From: Bdellovibrionales bacterium
GTDB lineage: Bacteria > Bdellovibrionota > Bdellovibrionia > Bdellovibrionales > JAMPXM01
DNA length: 5,937 nt
Assembly: GCA_005793615.1 (NCBI GenBank)
Contig: SXRI01000032.1
Location: forward strand, 1-5,937
Direction of reading: 5' to 3'
Positions 1-5,875 of this stretch are shown one piece after another. Position 1 is the first letter of the stretch; each line of letters begins with the position of its first letter. A program made the position numbers and the translations under genes. Below the pieces are notes generated by a model that searched no databases, had not been told where the DNA came from, and saw only the letters and a list, made by a program, of their open reading frames with translations.

Positions 1-407
1 AGAGAGCCGGCGAACAAAGTCCGGTGCTTTGGGCGCCCAACATGAGCTTGGGGATAGCGGTTTTGGCCATGGTTTTGGCCGGGCTGAATAAGCTTGAGGG
101 CTATGAGTTTCAGATCGAGGAGCTGCACCACTCGCAAAAGAAGGATAAACCCAGCGGAACAGCGCTCTTTCTTCAGGATCGACTGGAAGCAGCGGTTGGC
201 CGAGAGTGCCCCGAACCTTTGGCGATTCGCGGCGGCGGTATATTTGGAATTCACCGAATCTGGGCAATGGGAGCAGAAGAAACTTTAACCTTTGAGCACA
301 CAGCTATGAACCGTCGCGTCTTTGCGCGGGGTGCTCTGAAGGCTGCCTTGTGGCTGTTAACTCAGTCTCCCGGGCTCTATTCCCTCGACGACATGCTCGG
401 AGCTTGA
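1..407 (+). CDS. dapB: 4-hydroxy-tetrahydrodipicolinate reductase, C-terminal part (truncated by window edge)
   Basis: DapB reduces 4-hydroxy-tetrahydrodipicolinate with NAD(P)H in the cytoplasm, a step toward meso-diaminopimelate and lysine. The window holds the last 134 codons; the N-terminal Rossmann nucleotide-binding half lies to the left. The frame reads in from base 3 and runs through the family signature APNMS (about 36-50). Next comes HHSQKK at 126-143: the first His and the first Lys match the catalytic His159 and Lys163 of the E. coli enzyme. KPSGTAL follows, the loop that holds the substrate carboxylates. IRGGG, the FEHTAMNR strand and the ARGALKAALWL helix complete the catalytic/tetramerisation domain. 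It ends with TGA at 405-407, a normal C-terminus for the family. The transaldolase gene follows after 57 bases on the same strand, so the two may be co-transcribed. Identification is secure; nothing can be said of the missing half. Confidence 0.95.
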   Translation, partial: RAGEQSPVLWAPNMSLGIAVLAMVLAGLNKLEGYEFQIEELHHSQKKDKPSGTALFLQDRLEAAVGRECPEPLAIRGGGIFGIHRIWAMGAEETLTFEHTAMNRRVFARGALKAALWLLTQSPGLYSLDDMLGA

Positions 408-450
408 TTTTCCGCGCATAGAGCCATAGACCTAGTTATTCAAAACCATA

Positions 451-456
451 GAGGAG
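451..456 (+). promoter_or_regulatory. Shine-Dalgarno site of the transaldolase gene
   Basis: GAGGAG lies 8 bases before the ATG at 465. It is the strongest ribosome site among the plus-strand genes here and fixes that start. Confidence 0.8.
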
Positions 457-464
457 TTTAGCCT

Positions 465-1109
465 ATGAAGTTCTTCATAGACACGGCGGACATTAATGAA
501 ATTCGCGAGGCGAACCAGCGCGGTTGGGTTGACGGCGTCACCACCAATCCGACCTTGATCGCGAAAACTGGCCGCAAGATGAACGATGTCATTCTTGAAA
601 TTTGTCGCGAAGTTCGCGGTCCGATCTCGGCAGAGGTCATCAGTCTGCAAGCGGACAAAATGTATGCTGAAGGTAAAGAACTGGCAAAACTTCATGACAA
701 CGTCGTGGTTAAAATTCCGATGTGTGAAGATGGTCTGATCGCATGCCGTAAATTTGCGGCTGATGGAATTAAGACCAATGTGACTTTGGTATTCTCACCT
801 CTTCAGGCTCTGCTTGTGGCTAAGGCGGGAGCTTCGATGGTTTCGCCGTTTGTCGGGCGCCTTGATGACATCTCGAACAACGGTATGGAGCTGATTACTC
901 AAATCCGGCAAATTTTCGATAATTACTCTTTCAAGACTGAAGTCTTGGTTGCAAGTGTACGTCATCCGATCCATGTGCTTGAATCGGCAATGGTTGGTGC
1001 TGATATCGTGACTTGTCCTTTAAAGGTCATGAAGCAATTGGCTAACCATCCGTTGACGGATGCCGGTATCCAGGCTTTCCTTAAAGACTGGGAAAAAGTT
1101 CCGAAGTGA
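465..1109 (+). CDS. tal: Transaldolase, small TalC/Fsa-type
   Basis: This 214-residue cytoplasmic enzyme is a single-domain TIM barrel of the short transaldolase/fructose-6-phosphate aldolase family. Transaldolases move a dihydroxyacetone unit between sugar phosphates in the non-oxidative pentose phosphate pathway. The start MKFFIDTADI and the block GVTTNPTLI (residues 24-32) are family signatures. Lys83 in VVVKIPM is the expected Schiff-base lysine. Asp6, Asn28, Asn105, Thr107, Ser164 and Arg132 lie where active-site and phosphate-binding residues are expected. Two positions bear on specificity. Glu57 sits where E. coli FSA has Gln59, and Phe129 (SPFVGR) where FSA has Tyr131; both are the transaldolase-like choices, so I favour transaldolase over aldolase. 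One oddity is Cys87 directly after KIPM, where Thr is usual. Length is normal, and the ATG has a strong GAGGAG site. No convincing terminator follows it. Confidence 0.94.
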   Translation: MKFFIDTADINEIREANQRGWVDGVTTNPTLIAKTGRKMNDVILEICREVRGPISAEVISLQADKMYAEGKELAKLHDNVVVKIPMCEDGLIACRKFAADGIKTNVTLVFSPLQALLVAKAGASMVSPFVGRLDDISNNGMELITQIRQIFDNYSFKTEVLVASVRHPIHVLESAMVGADIVTCPLKVMKQLANHPLTDAGIQAFLKDWEKVPK

Positions 1110-1133
1110 TGCGTGGTGAGATCTGTGCTTGAG

Positions 1134-1143
1134 AGTGATCACT
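1134..1143. repeat. 10-bp perfect palindrome in the tal-lipoprotein gap
   Basis: AGTGATCACT reads the same on both strands and lies in the 82-base gap between the transaldolase stop and the lipoprotein start. It could be a small operator. A chance match is also possible at this length, and no second copy was seen. The rest of the gap holds no clear terminator or strong promoter. Confidence 0.3.
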
Positions 1144-1191
1144 ACGATGACCATTTAACTGGAGCACAAATTTATCGCAGTCCTTAGGCAA

Positions 1192-1695
1192 TTGTTTTTT
1201 GCACAGAATAATCCCCGCTACTACCGGGCTTTGGGTAGAAATAAGAACACAAGCCCGGCTGTAGCTGCCCTGTTGTTTCTGCTGTTTCTCGGGATATCAG
1301 TTTTGATTACCGGGTGTCAGACAGCAAAAATCCAAAACGTTATGTTGTCGTTGAATACGGTGAGAAAGACCGTGATGTCGGTTCTTCCTCATGGAATGAA
1401 AGAGGAAAGCCTGAATGGTCGTGAATTGACTTCGGGCTATTTCAATCCTCGTAATTGGGATGAGGACGCAACCGATATGCCAGAGCGCGCCTATGCCAAA
1501 GTCCTGATTTTGAATTCAGGGCGTCCCTACAAACTAGATGTGAACGTCTTTAAAGAAAAACGCCTGAAAGATGGTACCTATAAGTCGGGCTCGGTCGACA
1601 AGAAACTCACCAAAGATCTGGTAGATCGCCTAAAGGACGCCTTAGCCGATCGTCGCGAAGATCGCAACATTATTGACGATTTTCGAGCATTCTAG
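1192..1695 (+). CDS. Small lipoprotein of unknown family
   Basis: The function is not recognised. The frame encodes a clear lipoprotein signal: a hydrophobic stretch ALLFLLFLGISVL followed by the lipobox LITGC, with the acceptor Cys at 1315-1317. Gln follows the Cys, so the inner-membrane retention Asp is absent and outer-membrane sorting is likely. The mature part is 126 residues, polar and rich in Lys, Arg and Asp. It has a likely beta segment (YAKVLILNSGRPYKLDVNVF) and a charged helical end finishing in DFRAF. There is no other Cys. The start is uncertain because the frame has no ATG ahead of the signal. TTG at 1192 has only a weak AGG three bases upstream and gives a long 41-residue leader. 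TTG at 1231 gives MGRNKNTSP before the hydrophobic core and a more ordinary 28-residue signal, but no visible ribosome site. The large exported protein gene follows within 54 bases on the same strand, which suggests a related envelope role. Confidence 0.75.
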   Translation: MFFAQNNPRYYRALGRNKNTSPAVAALLFLLFLGISVLITGCQTAKIQNVMLSLNTVRKTVMSVLPHGMKEESLNGRELTSGYFNPRNWDEDATDMPERAYAKVLILNSGRPYKLDVNVFKEKRLKDGTYKSGSVDKKLTKDLVDRLKDALADRREDRNIIDDFRAF

Positions 1696-1702
1696 GTAAA
1701 CT
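1673..1702 (+). promoter_or_regulatory. Candidate sigma70-type promoter inside the end of the lipoprotein gene
   Basis: TTGACG at 1673-1678 (5 of 6 to the -35 consensus) and TAAACT at 1697-1702 (4 of 6 to the -10 consensus) are 18 bases apart. Transcription would begin near 1709, so the stem-loop at 1710-1732 would sit at the very 5' end of the message for the large exported protein. This rests on pattern only. Confidence 0.3.
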
Positions 1703-1709
1703 TATCTTA

Positions 1710-1732
1710 TGTGAGAGCAGGATGCTCTTACA
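1710..1732 (+). other. Stem-loop in the leader of the large exported-protein gene
   Basis: GTGAGAGCA (1711-1719) pairs with TGCTCTTAC (1723-1731) around a three-base GGA loop. One pair is a G-U wobble, and a closing T-A pair is added at 1710/1732, so the RNA stem has about 10 pairs. No T-run follows, so it is not a standard intrinsic terminator. It may stabilise the message, mark a processing site, or act in DNA as an operator. Its left arm contains a GTG that could be mistaken for the gene start. Confidence 0.5.
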
Positions 1733-1739
1733 GAGTCAC

Positions 1740-1743
1740 AGGA
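1740..1743 (+). promoter_or_regulatory. Shine-Dalgarno site deciding the start of the large exported protein
   Basis: AGGA lies 6 bases before GTG at 1750. The in-frame GTG at 1711 has no ribosome site at a usual distance and is buried in the stem-loop, so 1750 is preferred. Confidence 0.5.
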
Positions 1744-1749
1744 CGAGAC

Positions 1750-4056
1750 GTGAATTACCATCGATCAAGACGAAGAAATGCGTCCAATAAAGCCATGGTG
1801 AAACGCCATGCACTCGGTGTCTCATTGCTCGCAATCGGACTATCTTCCGCATTTGTTTCATTCGCGTTTTTTGCTCCACCCGCCGCAGGAACTGGCACTG
1901 GTGTGCGAGTCTTTACAGAGGGTGTGAATATAAAATTGGATCGATCATCGCCGGCCTATGCCGCTCTTGAGGATACCTGGTCAAGCGATGTCATAACAAC
2001 GACGGACACTGGCGGACCAGTTGCTGTGGAACTCTCGGTTGGCGTTAATCCCATTACTCATCTTGCCGAGAAGCTTATCCGCGCCAACCAACGTGAACAT
2101 TCTTTGATTGCACAGGAAAGGGCCTCTCGCCAGGCTAGCGCACAATTAATGGCGCAAATGGCGGCGGAGACTCTCCGTCAAATGACTTCCGGCTTACGTG
2201 CGCCCGCTGAGAAAAACCCTAAGGAAGACATAGTTAAGTCTGCGGCTAAAACAGGGGACTCCCCGGTCACTAAAACAATCTCGCTCTCAGATCTGAATAT
2301 TAGCCGCGAGGAGCTACTAGGCAGTCTCTTCCTGCCCCTTGCGAATTCGGCGAATGAAGATCATCGAGACGCTCCCGAGGTACCGGAACCAGCGATCTCC
2401 AATGCTCCCCGTTTCGCTATCGCCCCCCATCAACCGCGAAAGACACCGGCACCCGAACAATCAAGACGCAATACCGGATTCTCACAGAGTAATCCACAGC
2501 CTGATTTTGGTGACGATCACACCCGAACTCAGTCCCCGAAGTTTTCCACAGAGTCGGTTTCATTACATTCGTGTACTCCGAAGCCGACCCTTCACCAAGT
2601 TGTAGTATCCGGCCCGCTTGAGTTCTCCGACGGACTTGCGCTATCGAACTCGATGGACCGAGTTGTGGTTTTTCGGCAGGTGGATGGCGAGCCCGTTGAG
2701 TCCGGCGCTGTTTGGCTGAGACAGGGGCGATATGAGCTTTTCGCCGAAGAAAATTCGGGGCAAATCGTTGGCGAATTAAGAACACCCTATGGCGATGTGA
2801 TTGGCCGCGGTTCGTTTGAACTTGGGTGTGCGCCTGTGAAGCAGCAAAATCAACCGCATATCACGGGAATCAAATTACGAATTCAACCGGTGCCCCAAGG
2901 CCTGGGAGGGCAAGTACTTGCCAAAAAGCAGCCGCTTCCGGGAACCGAGGTGGTTTTCCGTGATCTACCTTTCGTGAGCAAAACTGGCGGTGATGGGCGT
3001 TTTGAACAACAAAACCTCCTCGAGGGATCAAATGCCATCGTGGCTGTAAACCGCCCAGGTTATTGGGGAACTTTAACTTTTGCGCGTACGGGTATTGATA
3101 ATCAAATTGAACTTATCTCAAATCGTGATGATCAAATGATCCGGCATCTGATGTCAGTTGCAATGGCTCGCTCGGGCCAAGGCAGTGGTAAACAAGCGGC
3201 CATTATATGGGGACGAGTCACCCAAGGCGGTAAACCGCGCCAAGGGGCGAAGGTTGAACTTCTAACGACAGCCGCGATCATGCAGCCGATGTATTTCAAC
3301 TCGGCGATGATGCCTGATCCAAACCTCACACAGACGTCTGCTAACGGTATGTACGCATTCTTTCCGGTACCACAGGGGGCTCACGCGGTTCAGGCGGCCC
3401 TTGATGCTGACCAAGTCACGGAGCCGCTAGTCTTCCCGACCGAAGATAGAATGATCTCGCGAATGGATATCGAAACGGCGGCAGTCAGGCAGGCAAAAGT
3501 AAAAGTCTTTGATGCCTTCGCAACAGATCGGCCGGTTAGCGCGCAATTGACTTCGCCAGGATCCAGCCAGGCGAAAACAATTGATCAAACTGGCACGGGC
3601 CTCATTAACTATGCTGAAAACCGCAGTCTGCTGATCATCGATTCGGATGCGGGCTCACTGTATCGTCAGGTCCGAATAGCGATCAGTCGTGATCGGGGAA
3701 TCATCTATCTACCGATGATCACCAATGCGTGGATAGACGGAATGCGGGGAAGATTCCGAGTTAACACGGAACTTGGCTCTGGTGCGGTAGTCGGTTTTGT
3801 GCAGGGTGCCTCGCCATATAAGGTCGCCCTCGAAGAACGCAGTCTTTTGCCATCGTCTCGCGTGATCTACTTTAACAGTCGTGGAGAGCCCCATGACACT
3901 GACTTCGGCCAACCCGGCGGTGGTTTTGTGATCTTCAATGTACCAGAGGGTTTCCGGACCATTACCGTGCAAGCGTCTGGCTCAAGTAAAATACACTCTT
4001 CTGTTGCACTCGTGGAATCCAGAGTTGTTAGCGTTATTAGCCACTGGATTCGTTAG
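1750..4056 (+). CDS. Large exported protein with several beta-sandwich (carboxypeptidase-regulatory-like) domains, function unknown
   Basis: This 768-residue protein is not one I can name. The N-terminus is Arg/Lys-rich (YHRSRRR, VKRH), followed by a hydrophobic segment at about residues 21-41. It is therefore a signal peptide or membrane anchor, with the rest outside the cytoplasm. Residues 105-149 are Ala/Gln-rich and look helical, possibly coiled coil. About 205-265 is a Pro-rich, low-complexity linker. A beta-rich domain lies between Cys275 and Cys360, the only two cysteines after this start, so a disulfide is likely. Three later segments (about 386-454, 484-577 and 678-768) each carry a G-x-V strand near the start and a closing pattern like FFPVPQG or FNVPEG. 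That pattern is typical of carboxypeptidase-regulatory-like and related Ig-like beta-sandwiches. No catalytic motif was seen. GTG at 1750 was chosen for its AGGA site; ATG at 1795 and GTG at 1798, just before the hydrophobic segment, are alternatives. The stop overlaps that of the convergent transglycosylase gene. A structural or adhesive envelope role is inference. Confidence 0.85.
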   Translation: MNYHRSRRRNASNKAMVKRHALGVSLLAIGLSSAFVSFAFFAPPAAGTGTGVRVFTEGVNIKLDRSSPAYAALEDTWSSDVITTTDTGGPVAVELSVGVNPITHLAEKLIRANQREHSLIAQERASRQASAQLMAQMAAETLRQMTSGLRAPAEKNPKEDIVKSAAKTGDSPVTKTISLSDLNISREELLGSLFLPLANSANEDHRDAPEVPEPAISNAPRFAIAPHQPRKTPAPEQSRRNTGFSQSNPQPDFGDDHTRTQSPKFSTESVSLHSCTPKPTLHQVVVSGPLEFSDGLALSNSMDRVVVFRQVDGEPVESGAVWLRQGRYELFAEENSGQIVGELRTPYGDVIGRGSFELGCAPVKQQNQPHITGIKLRIQPVPQGLGGQVLAKKQPLPGTEVVFRDLPFVSKTGGDGRFEQQNLLEGSNAIVAVNRPGYWGTLTFARTGIDNQIELISNRDDQMIRHLMSVAMARSGQGSGKQAAIIWGRVTQGGKPRQGAKVELLTTAAIMQPMYFNSAMMPDPNLTQTSANGMYAFFPVPQGAHAVQAALDADQVTEPLVFPTEDRMISRMDIETAAVRQAKVKVFDAFATDRPVSAQLTSPGSSQAKTIDQTGTGLINYAENRSLLIIDSDAGSLYRQVRIAISRDRGIIYLPMITNAWIDGMRGRFRVNTELGSGAVVGFVQGASPYKVALEERSLLPSSRVIYFNSRGEPHDTDFGQPGGGFVIFNVPEGFRTITVQASGSSKIHSSVALVESRVVSVISHWIR

Positions 4057-5639
4057 TCTTTTCGAGCCAGTGATGTACGGGTTTTTTGAACCGACACCAA
4101 GCGATCGAGTCTTTCGATTGCCCAATCCGGCATATGAAGGCGAAAGCCCCGATACATTGTTAGGTTCTGGCGTGCGATTTTGGTGATATCTGGATTCAGT
4201 GCCAGCATATCGTCAATTTCCATGCCGCTGGCAGTGAGCAACTCACGAAAACGAACCGACCGCGAGAGTTTTACAGCAAGCAGATTTTCTTGCGGAGCGC
4301 GTTCGGAAGTGCCGAAAATTTCGGTACTGTACTTTTCCGCATGAAGTGCCGCGAGAAACTCGCAGTAGAAATTCGACGAAGCGAAATCAAAAGATCGTGA
4401 ACGATAGTGACCTACGATTTTTCCAAGGTCACGTGAGTTGGAACGCTTGGCGGCGAGACGAATTCCCGACGGACCGTGATTCCAGGCCGTAACCGCCAAT
4501 GGCCACGAGCGATGAAGTATCAGATGATTTTCCTTAAGGAGCTTGGCTGCGGCCTCGGTGGCCTTTAGCGGTGAACGACGTTCGTCAACGATAGAATCGA
4601 TGGTCATAAATTTGCGTCCGGTTCCATCCATGATCTGCCACACACCGGAAGCACCGACTTTACTGGTGGCGAAACGATTGAAACTGCTTTCAACAAAAGG
4701 GATACGGGTGAGCTCGATGGGTAGACGGTGATCTGCGAAGATGCGTTCCATCGTGGAGAGATAGCGCGAACTCAGGCGCAAACCTTCAACAAAAAAATCA
4801 CGTTGGCCCACTTGCGTGCGCACGGAGCGAAGCGCCTGGAGCGCCTGTTTCCTGGAGTTATCTCCAAGTGGCGCCAGAAGCGTTACCATTTCGCGTTCGG
4901 CCTCAGTGAGATTATCCACACGACGGCGGTTCGCCAATCGGTGAAGAGTTGCGCGCACTTTGAGCACCTCGGTCTTCACGATCCGATCAGCTTTCATCCG
5001 TCGCATCCATAGATGTTTTGGAGTATCGCTGTTGATGATCGCAGATACGTCTACGACTTTAAAAATTATCCAGGGAAAAAGTGAATGATGAATGATTCGG
5101 CGATTGGAATCGTATTTGGTATAGACATCGAACCAGAATCCCGTCCGATCGCTCAGCAAGTCCGGGATATGGAAATCTTCGTCTATTCGCCCCTCTATGT
5201 CGGTTAGAATAGCCTCGCGGCTCAAACCAAATGTGTTTTGCGGATTGATGAGACTGTCGCTTGGTAACAATGTTTCACTCAATCCCAGGCTCTCGAACAT
5301 AGACACCACGAGTGGATCAATCGGAAGTGCCTCGAGACGTAGGCTCTCGGGAATTTCAACTATTAACTCTGCGGCGTCGGTCTCATGACCTTCATCCGAA
5401 TCGCTGGCGTCTTCGCTAGAGTTGGTCTCTTGGAGCTCAAGTAGATCTTCAAAGTTCGGAACATCAGAGAAAAAAGCGGCGATAGGTGAATCATTTTTAG
5501 GGGAAAAGTCGAAATGCAAGCTAACGGAGATCATGAGTGAAGTGAGCCCAATGAAGAACAAAATACGCGACGGCACCCGGTCGGTGAGCTGTGTGGCGAG
5601 GAGGCCGAGGCGCTTAAGCGGAGCGAAAAGAGTCTTCAA
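4053..5639 (-). CDS. Membrane-anchored lytic murein transglycosylase, MltD-like (family 1D SLT)
   Basis: Such enzymes cleave the MurNAc-GlcNAc bond of peptidoglycan in the periplasm, leaving 1,6-anhydroMurNAc. In this 528-residue protein a basic N-terminus leads into one membrane segment at about residues 26-41. There is no lipobox Cys, unlike E. coli MltD, which is a lipoprotein. A very acidic stretch follows (about 60-85, SSEDASDSDEGHETD). Next comes a domain with FWFDVYTKY and IIHHS, as in MltD relatives of deltaproteobacterial type. The SLT domain has the catalytic Glu317 in PFVESSFN, then GASGVWQIM (329-337), TGRKF (340-344) and AWNHG (385-389, Trp where Tyr is usual). The tail (about 450-515) resembles the post-catalytic region of MltD, but no clear LysM repeats are seen. 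TTG at 5639 is preferred because AAGGA lies 8 bases upstream. The frame stays open to TTG/ATG at 5696/5693, which lack a ribosome site. It overlaps the small upstream ORF by 26 bases, suggesting translational coupling. Confidence 0.92.
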   Translation of the reverse strand: MKTLFAPLKRLGLLATQLTDRVPSRILFFIGLTSLMISVSLHFDFSPKNDSPIAAFFSDVPNFEDLLELQETNSSEDASDSDEGHETDAAELIVEIPESLRLEALPIDPLVVSMFESLGLSETLLPSDSLINPQNTFGLSREAILTDIEGRIDEDFHIPDLLSDRTGFWFDVYTKYDSNRRIIHHSLFPWIIFKVVDVSAIINSDTPKHLWMRRMKADRIVKTEVLKVRATLHRLANRRRVDNLTEAEREMVTLLAPLGDNSRKQALQALRSVRTQVGQRDFFVEGLRLSSRYLSTMERIFADHRLPIELTRIPFVESSFNRFATSKVGASGVWQIMDGTGRKFMTIDSIVDERRSPLKATEAAAKLLKENHLILHRSWPLAVTAWNHGPSGIRLAAKRSNSRDLGKIVGHYRSRSFDFASSNFYCEFLAALHAEKYSTEIFGTSERAPQENLLAVKLSRSVRFRELLTASGMEIDDMLALNPDITKIARQNLTMYRGFRLHMPDWAIERLDRLVSVQKTRTSLARKD

Positions 5640-5838
5640 TTCTAAGTTCCTTGTCTTTGGGTTCCTCGAAAAGTAGAGCAATGCCGATGCCATCAAGGGG
5701 GGGGCGGCGGGAGTTCGCTGTCGAAGATTTGAGCAGTCTTTGAATCTCTTCCACTATCGAACTTGCAAGCAAAGTGACGAAATTTGGCGCATAAACCGAG
5801 AAAACTGCCTCCTTAGAGGCCTCCTTAAACCTTGCCAA
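5614..5838 (-). CDS. Small protein of unknown function upstream of the transglycosylase; start uncertain
   Basis: This frame encodes up to 74 residues from TTG at 5838 and ends with TAA at 5614-5616, inside the start of the transglycosylase gene. The translation looks protein-like. It has a helical first part with KEASKEA and an amphipathic IVEEIQRLLK stretch, then a Pro/Arg joint (SRRPPLDG). A hydrophobic IGIALLF follows, then a charged tail (EEPKDKELRIED). No family was recognised. No ribosome site precedes the TTG, and the frame is open upstream to a stop at 5872-5874 with no ATG or GTG. An ATG with a good coupling context at 5877-5879 lies in a different frame that stops at 5754. Either a -1 frameshift, a base error in this sequence, or an unusual start would be needed to give this protein a normal beginning. 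The run of eight C at 5697-5704 lies within it. A real gene is likely, but its N-terminus is unresolved. Confidence 0.5.
   Translation of the reverse strand: MARFKEASKEAVFSVYAPNFVTLLASSIVEEIQRLLKSSTANSRRPPLDGIGIALLFEEPKDKELRIEDSFRSA
5648..5652 (-). promoter_or_regulatory. Shine-Dalgarno site of the transglycosylase gene
   Basis: On the minus strand AAGGA sits 8 bases before TTG at 5639. It lies inside the small upstream ORF, so ribosomes finishing that ORF would end close to this site. It decides the start against TTG/ATG at 5696/5693, where the upstream sequence is C-rich with no purine-rich site. Confidence 0.55.
5697..5704. repeat. Homopolymer run of eight G (eight C on the coding strand)
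   Basis: The G8 tract on the plus strand is C8 on the coding (minus) strand, within the small ORF at the Arg-Pro-Pro codons. It is the longest homopolymer I noticed in the window. Tracts like this are prone to replication slippage and to sequencing error. Loss of one C would fuse the small ORF to the open frame of the transglycosylase. Confidence 0.85.
5807..5827. repeat. Short direct repeat, 9 bp twice at a 12-bp period
   Basis: GCCTCCTTA occurs at 5807-5815 and again at 5819-5827. On the coding (minus) strand this gives two copies of AAGGAGG, a perfect anti-16S match, inside the small ORF, where it encodes the two KEA triplets of KEASKEA. No start codon lies at a normal distance after either copy. 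Confidence 0.7.
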
Positions 5839-5875
5839 GCTAAATCGAAGGTGTTGAAATTTTCGCCGTGGCTAC

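Noticed and set aside
404..432. Possible promoter before the transaldolase (TTGATT with TAGACC)
   Set aside because: The -10 match is only 3 of 6; co-transcription with dapB is as likely.
432..695. 87-codon minus-strand open frame opposite the transaldolase
   Set aside because: The opposite strand is a clear family member; this frame has no protein-like features of its own.
1129..1159. Possible promoter before the lipoprotein (TTGAGA with TTTAAC)
   Set aside because: The spacing of 19 bases and the 4 of 6 -10 match are too weak to call.
1188..1202. Possible terminator GCAA...TTGC with a T-run after the transaldolase
   Set aside because: The stem has only four pairs and the T-run lies in the loop, not after the stem.
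1711..1749. GTG at 1711 as the start of the large exported protein
   Set aside because: It has no ribosome site at a usual distance and lies in the left arm of the stem-loop; GTG at 1750 has AGGA six bases upstream.
2417..2785. 122-codon minus-strand open frame opposite the large exported protein
   Set aside because: Its composition is Arg/Pro-rich with no coherent domain, and it lies fully opposite a well-supported gene.
4728..5012. 94-codon plus-strand open frame opposite the transglycosylase
   Set aside because: It lies opposite the SLT and pre-SLT coding sequence, shows no recognisable motif and has no ribosome site I could see.
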